A DNA stretch of 64,000 bases, from assembly GCA_964035545.1 (NCBI GenBank), contig OZ037768.1:12341741-12405740 (forward strand). The letters run 5' to 3'. This document shows positions 13,801 through 40,100 of the stretch, in pieces. Position numbers and translations under genes: made by a program. This DNA comes from Bugula neritina (Eukaryota > Bryozoa > Gymnolaemata > Cheilostomatida > Bugulidae). The notes under the pieces were generated by a model. The model made no database searches and was not told the DNA's origin. It worked only from the letters and a program-made list of their open reading frames with translations. Numbering within the stretch: position 1 is the stretch's first letter; each line of letters begins with the position of its first letter.

Positions 13801-16800
13801 GGAGAAGATTTTCATGTCAAAGTAGGTTTATTTAAAATAAATGACTTTGATCTAGATGTTTTCGAAACAAAAATACCTCCAAGCATAGTTGATATTGGTT
13901 AGTTTTGTGGCAATAGCTGTAGCTTAATATTTTTCTGTGTGCTGTTGCTCAACATACATCTAAACAAATATTGCAATTAATCCACATAAGCTGATCTAAG
14001 CTTATTTCTACTGTTAAATCTCTTCTACTGAATAACCAGATGCAGTAAAGGTACATATCTACTGCTATCAGTACTTACAACTGTTTAGTGATACTCTCTT
14101 CTCTCTTGCAGGCTGAAAATACGTTTCTGCTAACTCTGGATGGAGATGTGGATTTTAAACCAGATGCTGTGAGACTTCTTATGGACAGGATGAAGAAGAA
14201 CAAGAAAGTTGGCGCCGCCTGCGGTAGAATTCATCCAATTGGATCAGGTAAAACTAATGTTTTAGACTAACAAATTTCAAGATATAATACTGGTTAAGTA
14301 AAAATAGGTATTGGTGCAAAAATGCCAAATTAACTTAAAAACTAGTTTCTACAGTATTGTCTTTGATACAATTATAATTGTTATAGGAAAATTGCATCAG
14401 TGGGTGCTGGCAGTGCTTGGACAGTTGATTGTCATAAAGCGTTCAGCTCATTGTGTCCATATTTCTGAATATTCTCATGGCAATATTTGCAGGGCCAATC
14501 ATATGGTTCCAGATGTTTGAATACGCTTGTGGCCATTGGCTGCAAAAGGCAGCAGAGCATGTGTTTGGTTGTGTTCTTTGTGCTCCTGGCTGCTTCTCCT
14601 TGTTCAGAGGTTCGGCCATGATGGATGACAATGTGATGAACACTTACACGTCACAGGCTTCTAAGGCGTCTGAGTTTGTTCAGTATGATCAGGGTAAGCT
14701 ATGTCTAATCCAACCTAAATCTGCGGGAAGTTATTCATACAAAGCTGTTGAATGGGATCAGCTAGAGGCTAAATATTGTGTCATCCTCTTAGACTTCATT
14801 ATAAACATATTTTATTACTAATCTGACATTCATGTCTGCCTTAAAGGAAGTCATAAACCAATGCATATGCAATAATGTTGTCCTGCATTCCGAGTATAAA
14901 TGTGAGAAAAAAGGCGTATATGACATCATCATTATTTTCAATGACAATTTGGGGTCTTCTGGTTTTTTAATATAAGAATTTCACTATCTGAAACAGTTTG
15001 AAACTCGTTCTTTTCATAAACAAGTGAAGGCTCTACTCTGCTGATATACTTCAACAGGTGAGGACAGGTGGCTGTGCACATTGCTGCTGCAACAAGGTTA
15101 CAGAGTGGAGTACTGTGCTGCTTCTGACGCCTTAACCTATGCTCCTGAACAGTTCAATGAGTTCTATAATCAGAGACGTCGCTGGGGGCCTTCCACACTG
15201 GCCAATACTATTGACCTTCTCTCTGACTCTGGAAACACGGTTATGGTGAGTATATTCATTTCATCGAGAAAATCATTCATGCTTGCCAGAGTATTGGCTA
15301 CCCTATTCCAAGTGGACTTCGATTACTTTTTATTTCAATTATTTTTCATTTTTATTTAATGGTGTGTAGGTGGTACATGTATCATGTTATTGATATCAGA
15401 TAACAAGTTTAAAACCCGATGTTTCATGTTTTTCAGGTGAATGATAACATCAGTAGAATTTACCTGCTGTACCAATTCCTAGTGTTTGCATCATCTATCC
15501 TGGGTCCAGCTACTGTGTTGTTGATGACAGCTGGAGCCTATCACACAGTATTCAGAGTGAATCTCTACTGGTCCTATGCTATAGCCATTGTTCCGCCTTC
15601 TGTTTTCATTGCCGTCTGCATTTTGATGAAGTCACATCACCAGCTGATTATAGCAGCTCTACTCAGTGCTTTCTACGCTGTCATTATGATGATAGTGCTG
15701 GTCGGAACTGCTATCAACTTTGTTTTTGAAGGATGGACGTCCCCTAACGTCATATTTGTCATGCTGCTGATAGCCGTATTTGTAATAGCGGCCATATTGC
15801 ACCCCCAAGAGTTCGAATGCATGTTGTATGGACCACTCTACTTCCTGTGTATTCCGAGTGGTTATCTGCTGCTCATAATTTACTTCCTGTGTAACATGAA
15901 TGATATCTCTTGGGGAACCCGTGAGGTTCACACGAAGAAGACAAAGGCACAACTCGAACAGGAAGAACTGGAGCGAATAGAAGCGGTGAGTTACACTGGA
16001 AACTATGTGCAGCTATTTTCAAACTATTTTATTGTGTTGTAATTTTATGTTTTTAATATTGTCTGGAAAACAATTTGAACAACTGTGTCTCACAGATTTC
16101 GCCTTTAAGGTGTAACTTAGTAGTTTAGTAATGATAGAATGATAGCAATGACCAAGAAACTAAGGGTGACTTCAACTTGTTTCAAAAACTGAATCATACT
16201 TCATATATATCACAACCTTTTCTTAGATAATAATTGTTTCCACTTTTTTTATTCAATGCTAAAGTGATAAGCACTGATGTATTTAACTTTAAACTCTGTA
16301 ATTATCTTAACTTTGATTTGGTTTTAGGAAAAGAAAAAGAAAGAGAATCGTTTAGTCAACAGACTCGGGATCTCCAAGATGTGCGAAGATCTGAAGGAGT
16401 TATTCTCTACTATGACTGGCTTTAGAAGTCAAGTTAATGAGACGGAGAATCAGCAGACAAAGCTTTTGCTGAAAATGTGTTCCGCTCTCGAATCTCTCCC
16501 AGACAGGATCAATGGCAAGACTCCCGCGCCGGCACCAATGGTGCTCAAGTAAGAGACAGTAATAAGCACTAAACGGTGGAGCAAGATTTATGTTATGTCA
16601 CACTTCTTAAACTTCTTTGAAAATCTACTTGAGTTTGTGTCGCATGTCAATGCACTTTGTCGCTTGCAGTGTCATAGAATACCGTTTAATTGTAACTATT
16701 TATACCTGGAGGTACTGACTAGAACGACTTTAATTTTGTATGATGTATTGTCAGCAGACTTTTTGATGAGATATATTATTTTCAGGTCTAGTGAGGCTAA

Positions 16801-19612
16801 AGTTGTGAAAGAACCAGAACTTATCCCAGAGTCAGAAATTCAAGAGGTGATTCATCACCACCATGATGAGGAAGAACCACAAGTTAGTTCATAGCGTTTG
16901 TTCTTTTTGACATCTTTTTATTTACAGGGTGGCATTTTTAAAAGCAACTTTTCATTTTCTGACTAACAAAATTTAGGATTCAAGTTTTGACTTGTGAGGT
17001 AATTTATTTATCTCCAATGCCAGTAACAATAAAAATAGGCTTAGTCTGCTGTAATGAATTATTTTCACATTATTCGCTTTCATTTTTCGTTGTTTTAATT
17101 TATGGCTCTGTTCAACTACCACGATGATAATTATAAATTTGACATTAATTGAAGGGCTTGTCAGTTTTGAATTATGGTAAGCTTCATATTCAAGAGTTGG
17201 AGAATTTTTGCCTTATGGTAATAGACAAAAAGTGTCAACAATATTGGATTTCAGGAAGGAGTTATTTTTATCATCCAATATAAATGCCTTTGATATGTGA
17301 CCAAGTTTTGCACCAACTCATGTAGATATTATAACATTTATGTTGCTGCTGAATTTATGTTGGGTTAAACTTAATTTTTCTAGAAGCCGAAAAGACCTCC
17401 AAGAGATGACCTAAGAAACCCGGCGTGGTTGGAAGACGAGAGACTGGGTGATGGACAGATCATGTATATCAACAAGAAGGAAGCTGTGTTCTGGAGACAG
17501 CTGATTTCTAAGTATCTCTACCCTATCACCATGGACAAGGACCAGAAGGGCAGACTTTCTGAAGAACTGAAATCACTCAGAAATAATGTAAGTACGCCTG
17601 TCATCACACACAAGTATAAGGGATTTATGATATACGAATCCTAATATTAGCTGTAGCTATTTAACTTCTGTATGACTTAAAACATTAAAGTTCATCAGGT
17701 TTCAGATCACTTAACTTGTAGTGTGTTCATTATATTGTTAGTGCTTAATGTTTATAAGTCATAAAACATAAGTTTGACATTGCATGCTGCATTTATATCA
17801 TCCAAAGCACTTTAATTCATTTGATCGGAGTTAACTTGTATACATGTATAATTAATATAAATCTTGACATTTTAGGTTGTGTTTGGTTTCTTTATGCTCA
17901 ACTTTCTTTGGATTGTCATTGTGTTCCAATTCCACCTCCTTCAGACTAGTCTCAATCAGGATTTATTCAATAAGAATGGTTAGTGAAGTCACCATGAATT
18001 AATTATTTCTATGACAAAATATTATTTATATTCATCATCCAAGATGCCATTAAAGTGACCAGAGCACCTGACATTGTTTGTCATCATTGCAGGCGGACAG
18101 CAACTGAGAAACTGCACCAGGATGTCTGAGAATGGACTCTTCATACCAATTCCTAGAGTGGATGGTACTTGTGTTGGAATTGGTATGCAGCTTGTTAACT
18201 ATTATATTGATTAGAATTCCAACCCTTGATTTTAATGGACATTCTTGTATAACTCATGAAACATTTAATAGCTTGTCTTTATTATTTTTATATTGTGAGA
18301 TATTAATTCTTTGATTTATAGTTGTTTTTGTCTAGATTATTTTTAACTGTAAACTGGCAAAGATGACTTTTTAATAGACTAAACATATAAGCTTACACTT
18401 GTTTGTTTGGGACGTTGCATGCTACCTTTCATACAGTGGACATGCATTCCTACTAAGGCTAGCTATGCAATGTAGCATGTATTTTTATTACACATATTTA
18501 TGTATTTTTGTAGAGCCCCTTTCATTTATATTTCTCCTACTCTTCACCGTCATTCTACTCACTCAATTCATTGGAATGATAGTACATAGATGGGGGACAT
18601 TCCTTCATCTCATTGCTATTACTCAGGTAGACATTTATACACATTCATGTGCCTTCAAAGTTTCTGCTTGTAAATTTGCTTTGTACAAACTACTTCTAGC
18701 TGGTAGATCTATACTAGTATGTATCTGGTAATGATTTGCAAGTGCAATTGTATAGCCAAGCTACAATAACGCCATGAGCTATATTTGTCTCTCCTCTTGA
18801 TAAATTGTTCTAATATTCTATTAATGTCATTCTGTCAACTGATGTCAAGAGTGTCTAATAATTAAAAACGGTTGAACAGTCATAATTGAATAATAATTAT
18901 ATATAAATATTGAATTATTATTCAACTGTGTGTAGATCAAATGGCCATGGGCAAGGAAGATGGGAGATCTAACCAGAGACACAATGGCTGCCATAGAACT
19001 GGTGACTCAACTTCAGAAAGTCCGAGATCTTGATCCACGGGAAAGGTTTCAGGGAGATACTGATGGGTCCTCCATATACTCTCTCAGCACCGTGGACCAG
19101 TCTCAAGCTGGAACAGCAACTGAGGCAGATTCTGAGATTCCTTCCAAACCAAGACTTCGACGTCCTAAGAAAACTACTCATCTCTCTCTTGATCGTGTGT
19201 TCAGGAAAAGATTCCATAAGCTCAAAAAAGAACTGGAGGTATGAGATTCTATGTGGTAATTTCTACCAAATGCTTGATACACATCAAATGCACAACTTGA
19301 ATATGTAAGATAATTTAGTAAACAAAAGAATTTTCTTAATCATCAAACATATTCGTATTACACGCACAAACATGAACACACACATAGTTACAAACTTATT
19401 GTTGTCACCAGGTGGATATCGCCACTGATGCCGAGTCATCCAACGAAGGTGGTCCGGCAGATGAACCCCAAGTTGGCAACAAAGTATATCGAACAGTGAG
19501 ACAAAGAATGTCTGCCAGGCGAACCGCCTCATTTCATCACGGCCAAAGACGTCGCATCCAAAGAAGGTCATCCATGGAGCTGGCTAAGACACCAAGGTTT
19601 CATGATATCTAA
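1354..19612 (+). CDS. CHS: Chitin synthase, animal family-2 glycosyltransferase (complete, 30 coding exons)
   Basis: Membrane-embedded enzyme that polymerises UDP-N-acetylglucosamine into chitin at the cell surface. Thirty GT-AG exons sum to 5520 nt and give 1839 residues. Order: acidic Ser-rich N-terminus (about 1-200), a multi-pass N-terminal membrane block (200-790), the catalytic domain (about 870-1200) with DGDVDF near 1048, GEDRW near 1151 and QRRRW at 1189-1193, a multi-pass segment ending in SWGTRE near 1371, a Lys/Glu-rich linker, then a second membrane cluster (1570-1672) and a basic C-terminus. These are the metazoan chitin synthase signatures and the length suits the family. No myosin or SAM domain was seen. 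The start at 1354 is supported because its 38-nt exon splices in phase to the conserved frame. A polyadenylation signal lies at 19790-19795. Confidence 0.95.
5324..12838 (+). CDS. CHS: Chitin synthase exons 5-16: N-terminal membrane region
   Basis: Exons 5324-5528, 5969-6169, 7572-7743, 8220-8396, 8616-8702, 9080-9259, 9756-9966, 10729-10882, 11309-11512, 11827-12020, 12178-12296 and 12599-12838. Hydrophobic spans occur in exons 5, 6, 7, 8, 10, 13, 14 and 15, as expected for the N-terminal block of animal chitin synthases. Exon 7 reads LETFGQCLLVFKVLPSID. Exons 11-12 form a hydrophilic, probably luminal or cytosolic loop. Exon 16 starts the pre-catalytic region with ATMWHETRNEM, a conserved animal chitin synthase segment. 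The intron before exon 7 (6170-7571, 1.4 kb) holds nothing recognisable. Confidence 0.92.
9494..9559. repeat. Palindromic array of CAGCTG units at 24-bp spacing
   Basis: In chitin synthase intron 10, the octamer ACAGCTGT occurs at 9499, 9523 and 9547, exactly 24 bp apart. The core 9507-9546 is a near-perfect 40-bp palindrome around the central octamer, and the symmetry extends to the outer octamers. Confidence 0.8.
12987..15245 (+). CDS. CHS: Chitin synthase exons 17-21: catalytic glycosyltransferase core
   Basis: Exons 12987-13243, 13624-13821, 14112-14247, 14493-14693 and 15058-15245. Diagnostic elements in order: KKRWSQVMYMYYLLG across the exon 17/18 junction, LDGDVDF (metal and UDP binding), GRIHPIGSG, HWLQKAAEHVFGCVL, CFSLFRGSA, GEDRWLC with the putative catalytic Asp, and QRRRW for acceptor-chain binding. 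All key residues are intact, so an active enzyme is expected. Between YYLLG and the DGD motif there is a basic stretch, KSQKRRK, in exon 18. Confidence 0.95.
15437..15985 (+). CDS. CHS: Chitin synthase exon 22: central transmembrane channel segment
   Basis: The largest exon (549 nt, 183 codons, phase 0 at both ends). It encodes at least five hydrophobic helices. It ends with NMNDISWGTREV and a charged LEQEELERIEA start of a coiled-coil-like linker. SWGTRE is a near-invariant motif after the channel helices in animal chitin synthases. Confidence 0.95.
16328..19612 (+). CDS. CHS: Chitin synthase exons 23-30: linker, C-terminal membrane cluster and tail
   Basis: Exons 16328-16548, 16786-16882, 17384-17587, 17876-17978, 18093-18182, 18514-18626, 18936-19238 and 19412-19612 (TAA 19610-19612). 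Exon 23 is Lys/Glu-rich, probably coiled coil. Exon 24 has a His run beside acidic residues. Exon 25 carries RNPAWLEDE and EEAVFWRQLI-like family sequence (here KKEAVFWRQLI). Exons 26 and 28 each encode hydrophobic helices, then IKWPWARKM begins the cytosolic tail. The tail ends in Arg-rich RRTASFHHGQRRRIQRRSS, a candidate phosphorylation or trafficking region. Confidence 0.92.
18886..18925. repeat. Perfect 13-bp inverted repeat just upstream of the exon 29 acceptor
   Basis: Arms 18886-18898 and 18913-18925 are exact reverse complements separated by 14 bp. The 3' splice site is at 18935, so the stem would cover the usual branch-point zone. Confidence 0.7.
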
Positions 19613-20190
19613 GAAAACTTTGTGTTACCAAAGCAACATATCAACTGCTATTTGGAAGCTAGACTTTAGACTTCTGATTATATTTTTCATTGAAAAATGT
19701 CATGTTTGCCATTGTTGGTGCTTGGGATAAATATACTATTTTGGTCATAAGTTAAATGGGGTTTTACTTTTTTACCTTTATACTATTACAATAAACAGAT
19801 GTAAAAAATTTGTTTTTAGTTAGTTTTTTATTATTTGTTTACAGCATTAATATTTTTGTTTGAGCATGTGCAAATCAAATCAAATTTGGTATTTATTAAT
19901 AAAAACGTGAAAGTAAATAATAATCTTATAGCAAAATTATTAGCAAAATAGTGAACTTTGGCAATCACGTTATGTAACCCTCATTTGCATAAAGCATTCC
20001 TATTTGTAATAAATATGCTGTAGATGCACGTAAAATATTTCGTCTAATGTGCTGCTCACACATGTTTTAAATATGTAATTCAAAAAATATAATCTCGTTG
20101 AAATATTATGCTGCATACATAATAGAAAGTAAAATAATTATATTTAAAAATGTATAAAAATGTAGGCAAGTTTGTAAATGCATGTAATGG
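19613..20190. other. Convergent intergenic region between chitin synthase and TRPV
   Basis: Only 578 bp separate the two stop codons. AATAAA for the plus gene is at 19790-19795. For the minus gene, TTTATT (AATAAA on the minus strand) occurs at 19827-19832 and again near 19892. The two 3' UTRs therefore probably overlap or abut. No coding sequence seen. Confidence 0.6.
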
Positions 20191-35059
<14,869 letters not shown>

Positions 35060-37178
35060 GGAAAATAGAGTGTATTAATGTATTCAAAAACAACCTATTC
35101 AGAGTAATTAAGCTTATAAAGTATACGAAATTTGTAATAATTTACTAAGCGTAATTAATTAACCATTCAATAATGCTAGTAAGAAAAAATCAAGTAAAGT
35201 TTCTAAATTATAGTTACAGTTTTTAGTGATCCATAAATGGGTCACTCCATTTTACTTATTAGGACTAGGATATTGAGACCATAAAATAAAATTTGTTTTA
35301 AATCAATTGAAATTTGCTATTTTGAATATTTCCATTTGTTGATTTCACCTATGTGAAAGAAAAAAGATTAAAGAAAGATCCTGCATGCGTCACTTATAAA
35401 CCGAGACTAGTTATTCCATTTTTATTATTACCATCAGATGAAAATAATATTGCATAATTTGCATCTTATATTTGAAAATTAAAAACTGTATTATTATGTA
35501 AATAACAAAATGAAATTTACAAAACTTTTATTAATTAGGCAAAAATAATCATATACTCAGTGTGTACTAACTAGAATAAAGTGACCTAAATATTAAATTT
35601 CCAAAACAGCATCTCTCCAAGTATTGCATTCTTATGAAAGTTTCAACAAATTTATTATACAATGCTTTTAGACATAGAGTTTGATAAGCTTCCACTTTAT
35701 AAGCAAACAGAAATTTCTACAGCGGGTTTTACTCACATGCTATCCATGGCTAAGAAACAGTATTACTAGCAACAAGATAGAAGCCAACACTAATTTAATG
35801 CATATAAACTTACATTGAAATTCAAACCCTTGAAATTTCTTAAGTGTAGAGTTTTAATGTTGGCAAAATAAGCAAATATTATCATTAATACTTTGGTTTA
35901 TGTAATTTAATGCCTATTCCATCCTGTATACCTGAAGCTATTATAAACCTAGCTTTTGAATTTATGGAAATCTTGCCCATAAGATAGAATCAACAATGGC
36001 AAAGGGTGGGCTTAAACCCCACCCCCAAGTAAGCTTAAATCAATAAATTATATATAATAAATACCACTAAACAATAGAACAATAGTATAATAACTGCCTT
36101 AACAATATTTCTAGTTGGACAACTTCATTACTTTATTGTAGCCAAGAAAACAACTTATATACTTATTGATTTCTAGTATCTTCAAAGAAAGATGCTCCAT
36201 TAATAAGCATTAATTGATACACCATCTTTCAATGAATATAGGGTAGAGTTGATACATGCATCTAATTACTTTGTGTAGGAGTTGATCAAACTGTATAACT
36301 ATGGAATACTTTGGTCCAGGATTAGCTAAAAGAGCAATAAGTTGAAAATATCATTGTGTTTGCTCACTACGTTGATGTGATTAATTAACCTGATAATCAT
36401 TGCTACAGCATAGTGGAGGACAATGTAGTATCACAGATAACCCAACATAGTTATGCAAAACTGATAACATCATCATAAATCATCAACATTACCATTAAAA
36501 TTATTTGGTATCCACATGGCATGTATGTTGTTTAATTGTAGTGCATAAACATACTGAAAATTTCTCATAAACATAACATTAACTAGTCATTATTATTGCC
36601 TTCACCACCACTTTAGTTTATTAAAATTTTTGTATCATGATAGTTTTCAACAAATGCAAGTAAGTTAAACAGAAACACTACTCGCATAGTAACTTAAACA
36701 AAATGCGTTGGGTAAATAAAACACATACAATAATTTACTTTTAATGAAAATTTGACAAAAATAAAAAATAAGATAGCTTCCTCGAAGGCCAAAATTTCGG
36801 AAAGAGATTGAGGTATATTTGAACGCTATATTAAAATAGTATAAAATTACAAAAATTCTTTGTAACCTAACAAAACTGTTCAAATTTTACTAACAATAAC
36901 AGTTCCAAATTACTTATATACCCTGAACAAGCCATTAGTATCAACAAAGATTTACAAACTCTTTAAAGATGTATAAAACAAAAATTAGATAACAATTCTT
37001 GAAAATAAAGGGAGCATTACTCCAAACAAATCTAATAATAAATCTGGAGTGAAATCAACAAATAGAGCACAAATAATTGCATACATTCTATATACAATTA
37101 GAGGCACCGAGTGTAGATTGTGTGATTTGAGTATATAGGACTATCTAGGAGTTATCACAGCAACAGAGATCTTCACTA
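35060..37178. other. Intergenic region between TRPV 5' end and EDEM1 3' end
   Basis: Both flanking genes run on the minus strand, so this holds the EDEM1 3' UTR and the TRPV promoter. A minus-strand AATAAA (plus TTTATT) occurs at 36617-36622. The open frame at 36665-36883 has no coding character. Nothing else recognised. Confidence 0.5.
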
Positions 37179-40100
37179 CTAATAAGTCACACCAACATCT
37201 GCTAGCACCTGCTGCAAGTACTTCATTTGGACAGGAAGGTTGCCTTTAGATCCCATTTTATGACACTAAAACAAAATTTTACTAAAATAAAAAGCTGTTG
37301 ATTTAAACTGAATAGAAGTTTAAAACTACTTTTTGTAGAAAGCTGAGAGTATGCATTATGCATTTATAGCTCTCTATTACCATCACTGTACTGGAGAAGC
37401 TCATACATACAATGGGCATAGTACAATACAGTAAAATATACTTTTCCGAACTACCATGATAATATAAATAGTTATTAATGAGGGCTATAGTATAAAAATA
37501 TATACAGTTGAATTGCCACCAACATATAGATTGACATACAGACTCGAAAGAAATAAGGAGATTGAAAAATTATAAAACTAGATATGCTACCCTAGCATTC
37601 GAAGCGGATGATATGCTCTAAAGGTTTATGGTAGGTGTTTTATAAGGGGTGTAAATGCCCCGTGGATAATGAAAGTGAAGTATTATCAACAGAACTATAC
37701 TGGGAATTGCTGTAGTATGCAATGCTTTCATTATATGACAGCTGTAACACTTACTTTTCCTGGCATATGTGTGTTCATATAGTTGTGCTGATCTTTATCA
37801 TATAAGGTAGCTAACTTTTCTCTAAATGGGTATTTCAGAGGTAGAATATGACCTTCAGTAGTGAAGATATATGGCTCACCATCACGGTGCAGAGGGTTGT
37901 CTAAGTCAAATAACTGCAAGGAAACGTTATTGTCTCAATTTAAACATCACATCTTACTAATGGTCTATCGGAATACCAAGTTATATAAACAATTAAGACA
38001 ACTGAATATGAGGATACAAAATAGTAGCATCAACTATAATATAGAATGATAAATTATAAAGTGTCAAAACAACAATAATAAAATCAATGTATAAAACAGA
38101 CCTCTCTCTATGATATTGCATTGATTCGTGGCGGCATCTAGTCAACACTAACACTAAGTACAGCACCCATAAGGCCAAAGACATCATTTTCAAATGAGTT
38201 TGTAAGCATACTAATTGATGGAAAATGTCAATCAATTTACCAATATTTTAATTAACCATTGGTGAAGGCATCATTCTGTCCAAATCCATTGGTCCAAATC
38301 AACAATTCAACTTTTGATATTCTGGCTGTGCGTAGGATTTGTTTGAGTACTTAGCTTCAAATATGCTCAAAATTTCAGATATATGATAAGGAAACAGCTA
38401 TTGTAGAACACACTGAACTCACCAAAAACAGATATTTACAAGTTTCACTAAGAAAGAAACTTTCCATTCTATCTTCTAAAGTTTTGTCATGTACATCGTG
38501 TATAGTTGCATAACCACACCTGCAACAATGCACTAATAAAATCTAGAAATACAAACAAAGCTCGCAACATATTTTTCCCACATATTAGTTAAAATAGCAA
38601 ATCATGTCCATAAAAATACACAATATCAGTGTATGCTTCAACTTTTGAAATGTTAGCCTACTTGGCCTATGCTTGATTTTTAACAAAACAACACTACAAC
38701 CAGTTGAAACTTAAAATAGTACAAGCCAAAAGACAAAAGAGAAATAATTAAATTAAGTCAAATTGAAACAAAAACACAATCTTTACTACAATAATATGAT
38801 TATTGAAAAAACTATATCTGCAGAAATATGCAACACAGATATCTGTAGATAGAAGCAGGAAACATACAACACTATTCCAATATACAACTTACTCAGCTTT
38901 TGAGTACTTCTCTATATCTCGTAGAATCTCCCTGCCTACGTGCAGGTAGAATGGACTCTTTGTGGCTCTATACAAGAGGTAGGTAGACTCAACAAACTCT
39001 GGTCTGAGAGGGTAGAATGTGACTTCTGGTTGATTGAGGTGCCAGTTATATCTCTCTGGCAAGAAGCTGTGTTTTTTCCACACAGCATAATACATCAGAT
39101 GAGAGCAGATGGCTTCCTCCACATCTCCGTATAACACCTGCAGCAGGTTGGTATAGCTGTATTCACCATAACCTGATGATACATCTAGTTACTAGTACAA
39201 GACCACAGAAGACTATAACTTTGAATACCTGAACTCCAGGCCACGCGGCAGAGAGAGAATCAAACCAGTTGTTCATAATATTACCATCATTCATATCTAC
39301 ATTCACGTGGATGGGGTGAATCCCATTGCCTGAATTGCATTTTTCTCGACTGTAATCAAAATAAAAATGCTAAAAATATTAAAATATTTATTAAAAATTA
39401 TAGTATAAAATAGATACAATATTATTTATTGCAGTTGTCCACTCTATTATTTTTTTAGAATATAAAAATATTTATGTAAAGACAATTCTATGAAACATTA
39501 AAGCTAATACTTGCACAAAAACCATTTAATAAAAAAGATATATATTACTCGTACATGCTGTATTTTATAAATCAATGAATTTCATGATATCTTTGTTAAA
39601 TATATAATTTGCAATGTTACCCTTTGCGGAGAAATGTCTGTATTTTACTATAAATATCCTGGAACATTTTATACTGTTGTCCATCACCAAATAGAATGGA
39701 AGATTTGAGCAAATATTCGTAGACGGAGTCTAAACCAGCACCGATGCCACTCATGTTACCAGTCCATTTCCCAGTTTGTATGTTGATGACATTTCCTGAA
39801 AACAGTATATATCTGCAACAGCACTAAGTAAAAGGATGTCTGATCACCAATATTTATTTTAATGCACAAAACATAAAGCACGTTAGAGAACTTTAGAGCA
39901 CTAAATTAAAACTTAAAAATTATATTTCAACGCTCTAGAGTTCTCACAATAGTTAGGAGTTGTCTTTCTTTGGAGCAACAACTATATTCTATACAGAAAA
40001 AATATTATTCAACCATAATAAATTATCACGTTTGATGTTGGGAAATTTTGGGGTAATTATACAACACAAAAAACAATAATAATTATGGTAACACAAATTG

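Noticed and set aside
15659-15952. 97-codon minus-strand frame
   Set aside because: It is the antisense shadow of chitin synthase exon 22.
36665-36883. 72-codon minus-strand frame between TRPV and EDEM1
   Set aside because: AT-rich Phe/Tyr-heavy composition with no homology or transcription context.
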